From the NCBI GenBank assembly GCA_947489525.1, contig CANLDW010000002.1, positions 186,001 through 250,000 of the forward strand: a DNA stretch of 64,000 nt, read 5' to 3'. Numbering within the stretch: the first letter of the stretch is position 1; every line of letters starts with the position of its first letter. This document shows, one piece after another, positions 19,684 to 30,415 of the stretch. The DNA comes from an uncultured Psychrobacter sp. (GTDB lineage Bacteria > Pseudomonadota > Gammaproteobacteria > Pseudomonadales > Moraxellaceae). Both the position numbers and the translations under genes were made by a program. The notes below the pieces were generated by a model. That model worked only from the letters and a program-made list of their open reading frames with translations, was not told the origin of the DNA and did no database searches.

Positions 19684-20160
19684 ATGTATTCAAAATATTT
19701 ATTAGCAATGTTTATTGGAGTTTTAACTGCTGGTTGTACTTCTGTACCTGCATCTCAATATGAACACTCGAAGACGATTAATATAAATAATCATAGAAAT
19801 CAATTCAGTAATTCTAATTCTCAACAATCAAATATATTTACTTACCCTTTTGATCCTAGAAAACCACAAATATATATGGCTATAAGTGGAAAGCTATTAG
19901 TTAAAAATAATTGTTTGTTTTTAATGGATGGAAGTGGTGAAATGGTAACACCAGTTTTTCCAAGTGGCGTTTCTCAATGGGATGAGCCACAAGGAATAGT
20001 ACACATACACGGAAAGCAATTTCCCGTAGGAAGTACAATAAGAACAAATGGTGGATATTTCGACTATTCACCAAAAGCTCAATTTGATCCATTTGAATCT
20101 AAAGCTGATCCTTCTTGCTTAAAAGACAAACGTTTAATTCTTGGTACAAAGTTTGATTAA
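19684..20160 (+). CDS. Orphan lipoprotein between two family A elements
   Basis: A 158-residue protein with lipoprotein signal MYSKYLLAMFIGVLTAGC (Cys at residue 18), an Asn/Ser/Gln-rich linker (about residues 30-55) and a small C-terminal domain with LVKNNCLFLMDGSGEMVTP, FPVGSTIRTNGGYF and one later cysteine (about residue 145). I recognise no family and see no similarity to the neighbouring lipoprotein. Strongly AT-rich codon use. Family A elements flank it 55 bp upstream and 19 bp downstream. Confidence 0.75.
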   Translation: MYSKYLLAMFIGVLTAGCTSVPASQYEHSKTININNHRNQFSNSNSQQSNIFTYPFDPRKPQIYMAISGKLLVKNNCLFLMDGSGEMVTPVFPSGVSQWDEPQGIVHIHGKQFPVGSTIRTNGGYFDYSPKAQFDPFESKADPSCLKDKRLILGTKFD

Positions 20161-20179
20161 ACGCTATTTTATAGTAGTG

Positions 20180-20325
20180 GTAGGGTGCGCCCAGCGCACC
20201 GGCACATGAATACGAAACAGTAGATTAAAACACTTATTTATAAAAATAACTCTATGCTGAACTCTTTCTAAAATAATATGTAAATTCAAAACCCGTTTCT
20301 TAATGGTGCGCGGGGCGCACCCTAC
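20180..20325. repeat. Inverted-repeat element, family A, copy 3
   Basis: 146 bp, same ends as copy 2 with a single mismatch in the left end (CCCAGCGC instead of CCCCGCGC). The internal segments are about as similar to copy 2 as the ends. It lies 44 bp from the stop codon of the TPR/DUF2971-like gene and may act as a transcription stop for the two convergent genes. Confidence 0.88.
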
Positions 20326-20369
20326 ACTAACTAAATAAGCTTACGATTCAACTAAGCTTATAGAAGTTA

Positions 20370-22301
20370 CTACGTCTGACGATAAGGATTATTCGAAAGT
20401 TCAATTTTGACATCAGTACCGCAAAGCAGCTTTGCTAAATAAGGTTGATATGATGTTGCAGCTGGAGCAACGTAAATTTTATCAAGGTTAAACTTTACGT
20501 CCGCCTCATATTCTACATATAAAAACTTGCCAAAGTCCATTTTTACTTTTTCATCGTCAAGTGAAGTCATATAAACCATACGACACTCTTGCTCTTCTTG
20601 AAATGCTGAATGTTTGATAAGGTATTTTAGAGGTAAAAGAATTTCATTTAATAAATTTTTTATTCTACCTGATAAATTCAGATTTTTTTCCTCAATCTTA
20701 GTTAATTCTTCTGCAATAGCTGTATAAGCACTTCTAAGGTCTATAAAGGCTCTTCTGAAATCTTTAGTCTTTTTATCAATAAAGCTCTGGTATTCCTTCC
20801 ACTCGTGTTCGGCTTTACTTATCTGCTCACTTCCTAACTGTACAACTTCATCATTAAACTCTCGAAAAAACGTTAGTCGATTGCGTTGAGCTAAATGAAT
20901 GTAATCAGAAGTGGGATCAAGATAAACACATCTCATTACTGGCTGCTTTTTTATTTTGTTTATAGCTTCTATATTATTTTTACCAGATTTATCATCAACA
21001 TACTTTTGAACAGAAGTTATGCCGACTTCCTTTGAATTATCTTCAAATGCTACGTAAGACAACCCTACAGTAGAATTATGTTTTTGAAAAAAGCCTTTAT
21101 TAAACACTAAGCTAATTCCAGAAGCTTCTTTATTGTCTTTTTTGCCGTATAGCCTGAACTGGTTAAGACTATCGTGATTGAAGGTAAAACTAATGAAAGC
21201 ATGTAGTCTTTCATCAAAATCTGGTGCATAAAGTGAGGTCTCTTTTATACCGTTCAAATGATTTAAAAGTAACTTACCTTCACTTGGGTCGTTGACATTA
21301 TTTATGGTGTTTAATCTAAACGGGCTTGGAAGCTTTTGATCTTCGCCTTTAGCAAGTAGTAAGTTAGTTATTTGAGTTCCCGTATAATGAGCTAGCTTAC
21401 GCTCTACAGGCTTATTTTCAGTTACTCTATGACTGAAATCTACTTTAAGTATTTCAATAATATTAGTGACACAGATAAATAGGAGCAATAAATCTTCTCC
21501 AATATCAGTAGATAATGGCTTCAGCAATCGACAAATTTGTATTAAACATCGCTTTTCATATTGATAACTATTCACAATTCTTTTAAATGCATTTTCAGCT
21601 CTAACAAAGTCTCGGTATATCGTATCTTCCAATGAAACTGTGCCAATATTGTATTGTGCGCGATTAAATGTATCTAAAGAATCCTCCTCTTCTATTTTTT
21701 CCCATACTTCTATAGCTTCTTGAGTATTGCCTTTTCTATTTAGAACTACGCCTATATTAAACTGTGCAAGTGCATATACCTCAGGGTCGTATTCTTTCTT
21801 TATATTATTCCACGCTCGAAAGGCATCATCTTCTTTTCCTTCTTTAATCAGCTGAGAAGCTAAATTAGATTGTGCTCTAGCATATGCTTCTGGACTACCC
21901 TTTTGCTTGACCCTACTCCAAGCTTTTTTCGCTTCCTTAAATTCACCTAAATCATTTTTTATATTTCCAATATTATACTGTGCTCTAGAATATATCTCTG
22001 AAGAGTCTTCTTCTATTTCCGACCAAATTTTCAGAGCCTCTTTAGTTTTTCCTTGTTCGTCATAAGCAGCTCCAATATTATATTGTGCTTTTTCATAGTG
22101 TTCTTTATTATCCTGAGGTTCAATTAATTTACTGACTCTAACAGCTTCATCAAGCAACCCATGCTTGTAGTAGATTTCAGCTAACTTCCTTTGAGCTAGA
22201 GAGAAATTGTCGTCACTATTACCTTTACGAGTAACTTTCTGCAACTCTTCGATCTCTTTTAGAGTTTTATCATTCAAACCTTCTAAATCATCAATATTCA
22301 T
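20370..22301 (-). CDS. TPR-repeat protein with DUF2971-like C-terminal domain
   Basis: A 643-residue soluble protein. Residues about 35-245 hold five or six TPR/Sel1-like helical repeats with the recurring phrase AQYNIG, a protein-binding scaffold. From about residue 303 the pattern is that of DUF2971 proteins: HYTGTQITNLL, then FRLNTINNVNDPSEG, then AFISFTFNHDSLNQFRLYG, a QEEQECRMVYM segment and a final IYVAPAATSYQPYLAKLL. DUF2971 proteins are often found in variable regions, but their biochemistry is not settled; I see no nuclease or kinase motif. The ATG lies three bases after the ligA stop, and the G-rich ligA end can serve as its ribosome-binding site. Codon use is AT-rich, unlike ligA, which suggests late insertion behind ligA. 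Confidence 0.82.
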   Translation of the reverse strand: MNIDDLEGLNDKTLKEIEELQKVTRKGNSDDNFSLAQRKLAEIYYKHGLLDEAVRVSKLIEPQDNKEHYEKAQYNIGAAYDEQGKTKEALKIWSEIEEDSSEIYSRAQYNIGNIKNDLGEFKEAKKAWSRVKQKGSPEAYARAQSNLASQLIKEGKEDDAFRAWNNIKKEYDPEVYALAQFNIGVVLNRKGNTQEAIEVWEKIEEEDSLDTFNRAQYNIGTVSLEDTIYRDFVRAENAFKRIVNSYQYEKRCLIQICRLLKPLSTDIGEDLLLLFICVTNIIEILKVDFSHRVTENKPVERKLAHYTGTQITNLLLAKGEDQKLPSPFRLNTINNVNDPSEGKLLLNHLNGIKETSLYAPDFDERLHAFISFTFNHDSLNQFRLYGKKDNKEASGISLVFNKGFFQKHNSTVGLSYVAFEDNSKEVGITSVQKYVDDKSGKNNIEAINKIKKQPVMRCVYLDPTSDYIHLAQRNRLTFFREFNDEVVQLGSEQISKAEHEWKEYQSFIDKKTKDFRRAFIDLRSAYTAIAEELTKIEEKNLNLSGRIKNLLNEILLPLKYLIKHSAFQEEQECRMVYMTSLDDEKVKMDFGKFLYVEYEADVKFNLDKIYVAPAATSYQPYLAKLLCGTDVKIELSNNPYRQT

Positions 22302-22304
22302 AAT

Positions 22305-24401
<2,097 letters not shown>

Positions 24402-24536
24402 TTATAGTTTAAGATGCCGATATGATAACAAGTTTATAGGCCAGTTTGGATAAGTCATGAGGCGTAAACATAAAAATAGCGCCAACTAATGACGCTACTT
24501 TTATATATAAAACAGGCGAATGATTATAACAAGACG

Positions 24537-25547
24537 CTAAACGCCATAATCACGCACTTGATTGCGTAGCTGCTGCTTGTATTCTGGGGTGATCGGTTCG
24601 TTGTTTTCATCCAGCATGACGGCATCTAGATCGCTTGCCATCATATAGGCGATGCTCATCATACTATCGAAGCTACGCAGCGCTTGCGGGTGCGGCAATG
24701 ATAAAAACATGACGATACCGTTATAAGTATTGGTCGCTACGCTATGCGGATCAAAGGGCGCGATACCTTCATCTGTGATACCCATCATACTAAACCATAG
24801 CATGCCGGTGCCGTCTTTTTGTTCGTAGCGATGGAACATATTCATCGCGCCAAAACGCAGACCATATTTGTCGATAAGGGTTAATAAATCATGACCGTAA
24901 ATGACGGCTTGTGGTCTATCACGGTACTGGTGCGGCAAGATAGTAATGTTGATATTGTCCTGCGCATGGAGTAGCGGACTGTTTTGATCTTGCTCACCTG
25001 AGCTCATAAGATGTTGATCAAGGACGGGACTGTTGTTATTAAAGCTCGGCTCTTCTGCGGCATCGATAGTCGATATTAGATTGTCTGTGGCTGACATTAG
25101 GCTTGAAAACGCATCTGGCTCTTGCTCAGAAGTGAGCGTCTCGCCCTGCATCTGCCCTGTCAATTCAGCAAACTCAGCATCATCGGCGCGGCGCTCCTCA
25201 TCCTGCCAGCTGGCATAAGTCGGATCAGTCTCTTGCTGATAGCTTGCAGACGCGGCTGACTGTATCGGCGTATCTTGCATAGACGCTACTGGCTCGTCTT
25301 CGATGACCGCATGTAGATAGTCGCGATCAGGGCCTATGGTAGTCTCACCTGCTACCGTGTCATCAAGATCTGGCTGATCGACAACTTGGCGCTCATGACG
25401 CGGTATGATAGGAATGCCGTTTTTGTCGTAGTTGACCGCTACCGTCTCGCTATCTTTACGGCGCATAACGCTACGTATCACCATAAATAGCCCAGCGAGC
25501 ACAATCAAGGCGGCAATAGCAATCAGCACAAACTGAATAACAGTCAT
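24537..25547 (-). CDS. zipA: Cell division protein ZipA
   Basis: Membrane anchor that tethers and bundles FtsZ at the division site. The 336-residue protein has one N-terminal transmembrane helix (residues 4-24) followed by a basic RRKD stop, a long acidic, Gln/Ser-rich unstructured linker (about residues 40-195) and the C-terminal FtsZ-binding domain with a beta pattern (VIYGHDLLTLIDKYGLRFG, MLWFSMMGITDEGIAPFD). It lies between smc and ligA on the same strand, 271 bp after smc. Confidence 0.93.
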   Translation of the reverse strand: MTVIQFVLIAIAALIVLAGLFMVIRSVMRRKDSETVAVNYDKNGIPIIPRHERQVVDQPDLDDTVAGETTIGPDRDYLHAVIEDEPVASMQDTPIQSAASASYQQETDPTYASWQDEERRADDAEFAELTGQMQGETLTSEQEPDAFSSLMSATDNLISTIDAAEEPSFNNNSPVLDQHLMSSGEQDQNSPLLHAQDNINITILPHQYRDRPQAVIYGHDLLTLIDKYGLRFGAMNMFHRYEQKDGTGMLWFSMMGITDEGIAPFDPHSVATNTYNGIVMFLSLPHPQALRSFDSMMSIAYMMASDLDAVMLDENNEPITPEYKQQLRNQVRDYGV

Positions 25548-25818
25548 GAGGGATACATCCTAATCTAAAATGAGAATACATAAGAGAGAACAAATGGCAA
25601 TAGTCTAGCATGGCTCAGCGGTGTCGTCACCATATCCTTAGGTTATACTGGGATAACTTAAGGATATTAATGACATATCGCGCACGCCGCCCTGACATAT
25701 TACTATCACTTACCACCACATTGTACCGTTTAGAGAGGGTTCATAGGTAACCAAAATTATTTTTAATCATATCTATTAGCCGGCTGTGAGCGTTGTGCTC
25801 ATAGACAAATAGTTCTAA

Positions 25819-28800
25819 TTAACTTTCGATATATTGCGCTGCTTCATCAAGCGAGACACTGACTAGTGTCGAGATGCCAGCGTTTGGCATGGTAATGCCT
25901 TTGAGCTCATCGGCGATCTGCATGGAGAGCTTATTGTGGCTAATAAAAATAAATTGCAAGTCATCGGCCAGCTCATTAATCAAACTGGTAAAGCGCGCCA
26001 CGTTCGCATCATCAAGCGGGGCATCGACTTCATCGAGGACGCAAAAGGGTGCCGGATGCTGCTTGAATATGGCAAAGATTAGACTGAGCGCGGTCAAGGT
26101 TTTTTCGCCGCCTGACAACACGGCTAAGCGGCTGTTGCGCTTGCCTTTAGGCTGCGCCATCAAAGTCAACCCTGCACGCCACTGCTCATCACGGCGTTTA
26201 TCGACAGGTATATCAGCTGGCAGGTCATCTGTATTGAGCGTTAAGCTTGCCTGCCCACCACCAAAAACTTTGGCGAACAGTTTAGCCAGCTCGCTATTTA
26301 CCGCATCCAGCGTCTGCATAAATAGCGATTTGGTCGTCTCATCAATGTCAGCGATCGCGCCAATTAAGGTATCCATACTCGCGGTGATATCGTCAATATG
26401 CTGCGTAAGTGGCTCCAAGCGCTCGTTCACCTCCTTAAGCTCACTTACCGCAGCTAGATTGACTGCGCCTATTTTACTCAGCTGCTGCTCAAGCTTGCTT
26501 TGCTCTGCTTGAAGCTCAGCAATTTTATCAGGACGCACGCGGCGCTCATGGATAATAAAATCGGTGAGCAAGCTTGAAACGCTTGTTCTTTGTGTGGGCG
26601 GCTCTTGAGGTTTATGTTCAGCGCTGAGTTGATAGTAGCGCTCTAAAGCGCTATGTGCTCTGCTGCTAGCATCCTCTAATCGCGCCTCACTAAGCGCAAG
26701 CTCGGTAGCTTGATTGGCGCGTGCGCTTTGCTGCTCTTGTAGCGCATTTTGCAGCGTATCGAGTTCAGACTGCTGCTGCTCATAGTATTGTCTAAGCTCA
26801 TTGAGCGCAGTGTCGCGCGCGTTTAATAGTGCTTGCTGCTCATCACGTACCAATTGCGCTGTCTCTAACGCGTTTTGTAGCTCTGGTAGCTGGGGCTTTA
26901 AGCGCTCAAGTTGAGTCGCGAGCGTTTGCTCACGTTGTAGCAACTTATCGTGCACCTGCCTTGCACTCATCAAACGGCTACTGCTATGCTCAAGACGCAA
27001 TTCAAGCTTTTGCACCTCTAATTGCAATGCTTGCCAGCGCTCATCATTGTCTTTACGCAGACGGCTGCGCTCATGTCGCTGGTTTTGTAACTGTTGCCGC
27101 TTGTTTTTAGCTTGAGCAAGTTTGGGTAATAAGCGCTCCATAGCGGCGCGCGTGCGCTGCTGCTCGTGATCTAGCGCGTGCTGCTCGTCCGCTAACTCTT
27201 GACGCTCTTGTTCAAGCGCGATTTTGTCGTTATCTAAGCGCTTGATATCTGCCTGCTCACGCTCAAAGACGGCTTGCTCGGTGCTCAATTGCTGCTCGTA
27301 CTGATACTTCGCGCGGGTTAGCTGCTCGTTTTGCGTGCGCATCTCGGTCAAGTTTACACTTAAGGCATCGTACTCATTTTGACTATTCTTAATAGTATTT
27401 TGTAGCAAAGCTATCTGGTTTTCAGTAGCGTCAAGCTCATCTTCTAACTGAACAAGTCGATTGCGCTGCTGCAAGCGCTGACTCAAAAACTGACTATCAC
27501 TGCTGTCTTTTGCGCCCAAAAGTTTATGTAGATTCAAAGTGCCTTGGCGACCGATGATCCAGCCATCGCTGGTTAATAGCAACGCTGAGGGCGGTAATAG
27601 CTCTAAAACGCTGGCTAGATTTTGTGCGCGCTGGTCTTCTATATAGAGGTAGCACTGCTGCCAGAGCGCCAAGGCAGGTTTGACAATAAGCTGGGATAGC
27701 GGCAAAACGTTATCACTGAGCGCATTGGGCATCGCTGTAGAAGTATCTGCATGATTATGCGCGGGCTTAGCAGGTAGCCATAAGCTATGCGTTGTTTGGG
27801 CTGACGGCCGCGTCTGCTGATAAATGAGTAACTCTGCTAAAGCAGGTGCAAGCGCTTGTGCTAAGTTAGTGACAGGTTGCGCCTCACTGCTGTCATCTTT
27901 GTTAGCAGTCTGTTTTGCCGCATTATCCATAAGCACATGACTATCAAGCCACAACGCCAATACCTTATCGAGTACAGGCGCGTATTGTTGTCCAATCGTG
28001 CTCAGCTCAATTTGCTCTCGCAGCGTACTAATAGGTAGGCTCGCATTACCTAAGTGATGCTCTGACGTTTCAGAACATTTTTCAGTACGGCTGTCAGAGT
28101 GCGAAATAGGTTTGGGATGCAGGATGTGATGCAGCGTATCGTACTCACCTGCCAGTAGCGCGTGCTGCTTTTCAAGCTCGCTAAGCTTGCGCTGCTCGTC
28201 AGTTAGGCGCTGCTGCATATGATAAGCTTGCGGTTGTAGCGTCTCTAACTGCAAAGCGATGTTGTCTTGCTGCCTGCCAATTTGCTGGATTTTTTTAGCT
28301 AATAAATTTAATGCATCTGTCGAATTCAACGATGCAATTTTTGTCTGCAATTTATCGTCAGTGTTATTGTTATCGTTATTGTTATCGTTGTTATTATTGG
28401 TATTAGCAGACGAGTCATTGCTTCGGGACGATGGCAGCTGCTCATACAAATTTTGCCAGTGCTGCTGGCGCGTTTGCCATTTAGCATAGCTGTGCTCATA
28501 GCGGCGCTTCGCTTGTTGATTTAGCGCGTGCTCTTGCTCAAGCGCGCGCAGGCGATCTTGCAGTGTGTTTAGGTTGTTTTGCGTCTCATTCCATGCCTGC
28601 TGCAAAGGCTGCTCATCTTGCTCATAGACCTGACGTTGGGCTACCAGCTCATCAAGCTTAGGACGCAGACTTGTAAGGGTCACTTGCAGATCCGCCTGCT
28701 CGGACTTTAGTTGTTCACTCTCTGCTAGCGCCAGTTCGCTTTGTTCAGCTATCGATGCTAGTTGCTCTTGGGTTTGCGCGATTGTGGCTTGGGCATTACT

Positions 28801-29730
28801 CAGCTGGTGCGCTGCCTGCTGATAAGTCAGTTGCTGCTGATGGTAAGCACTTTGAGCCTCGTCTTTGAGCCATTGCTCTTGATTCATCTGCGCGTTTAGC
28901 TTGTCTTGCTTGGCTTTAAGCACGTCGTAATCGCTTTGTAATATTGCCGCTTTAGCACTACTTTTTTCGTGCTGCAACTTGATTTTTTGCTGCGCTTCTT
29001 TAGCTTGATAAAGCTGCTGGATCGCCAGTTGCTGCTGGGTATCTGCCTGCATCTGAGTCAGCGCTTGATAGCGCTCGGCAATACTCGCTTGTTTTAACAA
29101 GGTTTTTTGTTGACGTAGCAGCTCGCTTTGCATATCTTGCAAGCGTGCTAAATTATCTTGGGTGGCCTCTAGCTTTTTTTGAGTTTCCTCGCGCCTTGCT
29201 TGATAGCGCGACACGCCCGCCGCTTCTTCAATAAACTCACGTAGCTGCATGGGGCTTGAGTCCACAATCCGCCCAATCATGCCTTGCTCTATCACTGCAT
29301 AACTACGCGCGCCAAGCCCAGTACCCAAAAACACATCAACGACATCACGGCGACGCGCGCGCGTACCATTGATAAAGTAGTCCGAGCGCCCCTCCATATT
29401 GACTTGCCGGCGTACCGACAGCTCATGATACAGGTTAAGCTCATGACGGATACCTGTCTGCTCATCCTGAGTGTGCTCAAAGGTCAGCTCAACGCTAGCG
29501 ACGCTTTTGGCGGCTTTGTCCTGCGTGCCCACAAAAATGACATCACTCATTGCCCCGCCGCGCAGCTGCTTGGCTGAGGTTTCACCCAGCACCCAACGAA
29601 TAGCATCAATGACGTTTGATTTGCCGCAGCCGTTTGGCCCCACAATCGCAGTAATACCGCGGGGGAAAGTAAAAGTAGTGGCGTTGGCAAAGGACTTAAA
29701 GCCTGCCAGTTTAAGAGATTTTAAACGCAT
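25819..29730 (-). CDS. smc: Chromosome segregation SMC ATPase
   Basis: Condensin-like ATPase that loads on DNA with ScpAB and helps segregate chromosomes. The N-terminal Walker A GPNGCGKSNV is near residue 32; the C-terminal ABC signature LSGGEKTLTALS and Walker B CVLDEVDAPLDD are near residues 1200-1240; long Gln-rich coiled coils lie between. At 1303 residues it is about 120 longer than usual. The excess is in an Asn-rich insert in the first coiled coil (about residues 440-457) and in low-complexity segments around the hinge (about residues 545-700). It is the first gene of smc-zipA-ligA. ATG at 29730. Confidence 0.97.
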   Translation of the reverse strand: MRLKSLKLAGFKSFANATTFTFPRGITAIVGPNGCGKSNVIDAIRWVLGETSAKQLRGGAMSDVIFVGTQDKAAKSVASVELTFEHTQDEQTGIRHELNLYHELSVRRQVNMEGRSDYFINGTRARRRDVVDVFLGTGLGARSYAVIEQGMIGRIVDSSPMQLREFIEEAAGVSRYQARREETQKKLEATQDNLARLQDMQSELLRQQKTLLKQASIAERYQALTQMQADTQQQLAIQQLYQAKEAQQKIKLQHEKSSAKAAILQSDYDVLKAKQDKLNAQMNQEQWLKDEAQSAYHQQQLTYQQAAHQLSNAQATIAQTQEQLASIAEQSELALAESEQLKSEQADLQVTLTSLRPKLDELVAQRQVYEQDEQPLQQAWNETQNNLNTLQDRLRALEQEHALNQQAKRRYEHSYAKWQTRQQHWQNLYEQLPSSRSNDSSANTNNNNDNNNDNNNTDDKLQTKIASLNSTDALNLLAKKIQQIGRQQDNIALQLETLQPQAYHMQQRLTDEQRKLSELEKQHALLAGEYDTLHHILHPKPISHSDSRTEKCSETSEHHLGNASLPISTLREQIELSTIGQQYAPVLDKVLALWLDSHVLMDNAAKQTANKDDSSEAQPVTNLAQALAPALAELLIYQQTRPSAQTTHSLWLPAKPAHNHADTSTAMPNALSDNVLPLSQLIVKPALALWQQCYLYIEDQRAQNLASVLELLPPSALLLTSDGWIIGRQGTLNLHKLLGAKDSSDSQFLSQRLQQRNRLVQLEDELDATENQIALLQNTIKNSQNEYDALSVNLTEMRTQNEQLTRAKYQYEQQLSTEQAVFEREQADIKRLDNDKIALEQERQELADEQHALDHEQQRTRAAMERLLPKLAQAKNKRQQLQNQRHERSRLRKDNDERWQALQLEVQKLELRLEHSSSRLMSARQVHDKLLQREQTLATQLERLKPQLPELQNALETAQLVRDEQQALLNARDTALNELRQYYEQQQSELDTLQNALQEQQSARANQATELALSEARLEDASSRAHSALERYYQLSAEHKPQEPPTQRTSVSSLLTDFIIHERRVRPDKIAELQAEQSKLEQQLSKIGAVNLAAVSELKEVNERLEPLTQHIDDITASMDTLIGAIADIDETTKSLFMQTLDAVNSELAKLFAKVFGGGQASLTLNTDDLPADIPVDKRRDEQWRAGLTLMAQPKGKRNSRLAVLSGGEKTLTALSLIFAIFKQHPAPFCVLDEVDAPLDDANVARFTSLINELADDLQFIFISHNKLSMQIADELKGITMPNAGISTLVSVSLDEAAQYIES
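28361..28414 (-). repeat. Asn-rich coding microsatellite in smc
   Basis: Repeats of GTTATT/GTTATC on the plus strand encode a run of Asn with a few Asp and Thr. The imperfect trinucleotide/hexanucleotide structure suggests slippage expansion; all changes keep the frame. Confidence 0.85.
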
Positions 29731-29900
29731 GAATGGACATTAAATTATAAATAACAGGCGCTTATTCTACCTGAAATTGTGATGAATTTTTGGGGTTTGT
29801 CATGGCTTCAAGCATACGTTCTTCTTTGAAAAAGGACAGTATTGCGTTAAAGGTGCTTCGCCTTTATATTGAGAGCTTGACAAAAATTAAGAGAACAACG

Positions 29901-30230
29901 ATGACTAAAGATACTGATGATAAAAATAATGCTAATCAATACACCCCACAAGAGATGCAGCAAAAATATGAGCAGTGGCACCAGTTATACCGCCAGCAAC
30001 TAGAAGCGCAAGAGCAGTTTTTGCAAGCCGAAAAGCTGCTGGACGAGTTAAAAGACTATTATTTTAGTCCAAAGTGGATGGCAGATCGCGAGGCTGATCT
30101 GCCTATTGAACACTCAGGCGAGACCTACTCGATATTTAGCGAAGATGGACTATGGAACTCGCTTAGCGATCGAGACGAGCTGGCGCGCAAATGGATACGC
30201 TTGGGGCTAGATGCTATTGATAAGGGGTAG
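29901..30230 (+). CDS. DUF4298 family protein
   Basis: A 109-residue acidic soluble protein. After a charged tail it has a helical region (QQKYEQWHQLYRQQL) and the DUF4298 core LLDELKDYYFSPKWMADRE followed by YSIFSEDGLWNSLSDRDELA. Function unknown. Start: ATG at 29901, with AAGAGAAC upstream; the frame is open back to 29790, but the upstream residues have no family match. It is divergent from smc and followed 8 bp after its stop by a repeat element. Confidence 0.8.
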   Translation: MTKDTDDKNNANQYTPQEMQQKYEQWHQLYRQQLEAQEQFLQAEKLLDELKDYYFSPKWMADREADLPIEHSGETYSIFSEDGLWNSLSDRDELARKWIRLGLDAIDKG

Positions 30231-30238
30231 GAGATATG

Positions 30239-30381
30239 GTTAGTCAAAAGTAAAACTGTTATGTTAATTTAATGTGCTACGGGTATAGACTTTACTTACG
30301 TTGCTTTCTTTCGATGCTGAGCAACCTAAATTTTAAATAATTTCTAGTAGCACTATGTCATTTTTAAAGTGCATTAACTAT
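30239..30381. repeat. ~143-bp inverted-repeat element, family B, copy 2
   Basis: Left end TAGTCAAAAGTAAAACTG, right end (inverse) TAGTTAATGCACTTTAAAAA, both continuing to TGCTAC. It fits the family seen at 10969 and 36736. It fills the space between the DUF4298 gene and birA, so the birA promoter is probably in or at the edge of the element. Confidence 0.7.
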
Positions 30382-30415
30382 ATTCAACTTTATCCCTATC
30401 ACAGCGACTACCCTT

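Noticed and set aside
18696..20325. Integron cassette array
   Set aside because: The gene-element alternation is suggestive, but the element ends do not show the RYYYAAC/GTTRRRY core sites of attC and there is no tyrosine integrase. Kept only as a cassette-like finding.
25874..26512. 212-codon plus-strand frame opposite smc
   Set aside because: Antisense shadow; serine-rich composition arises from the complementary coding strand.
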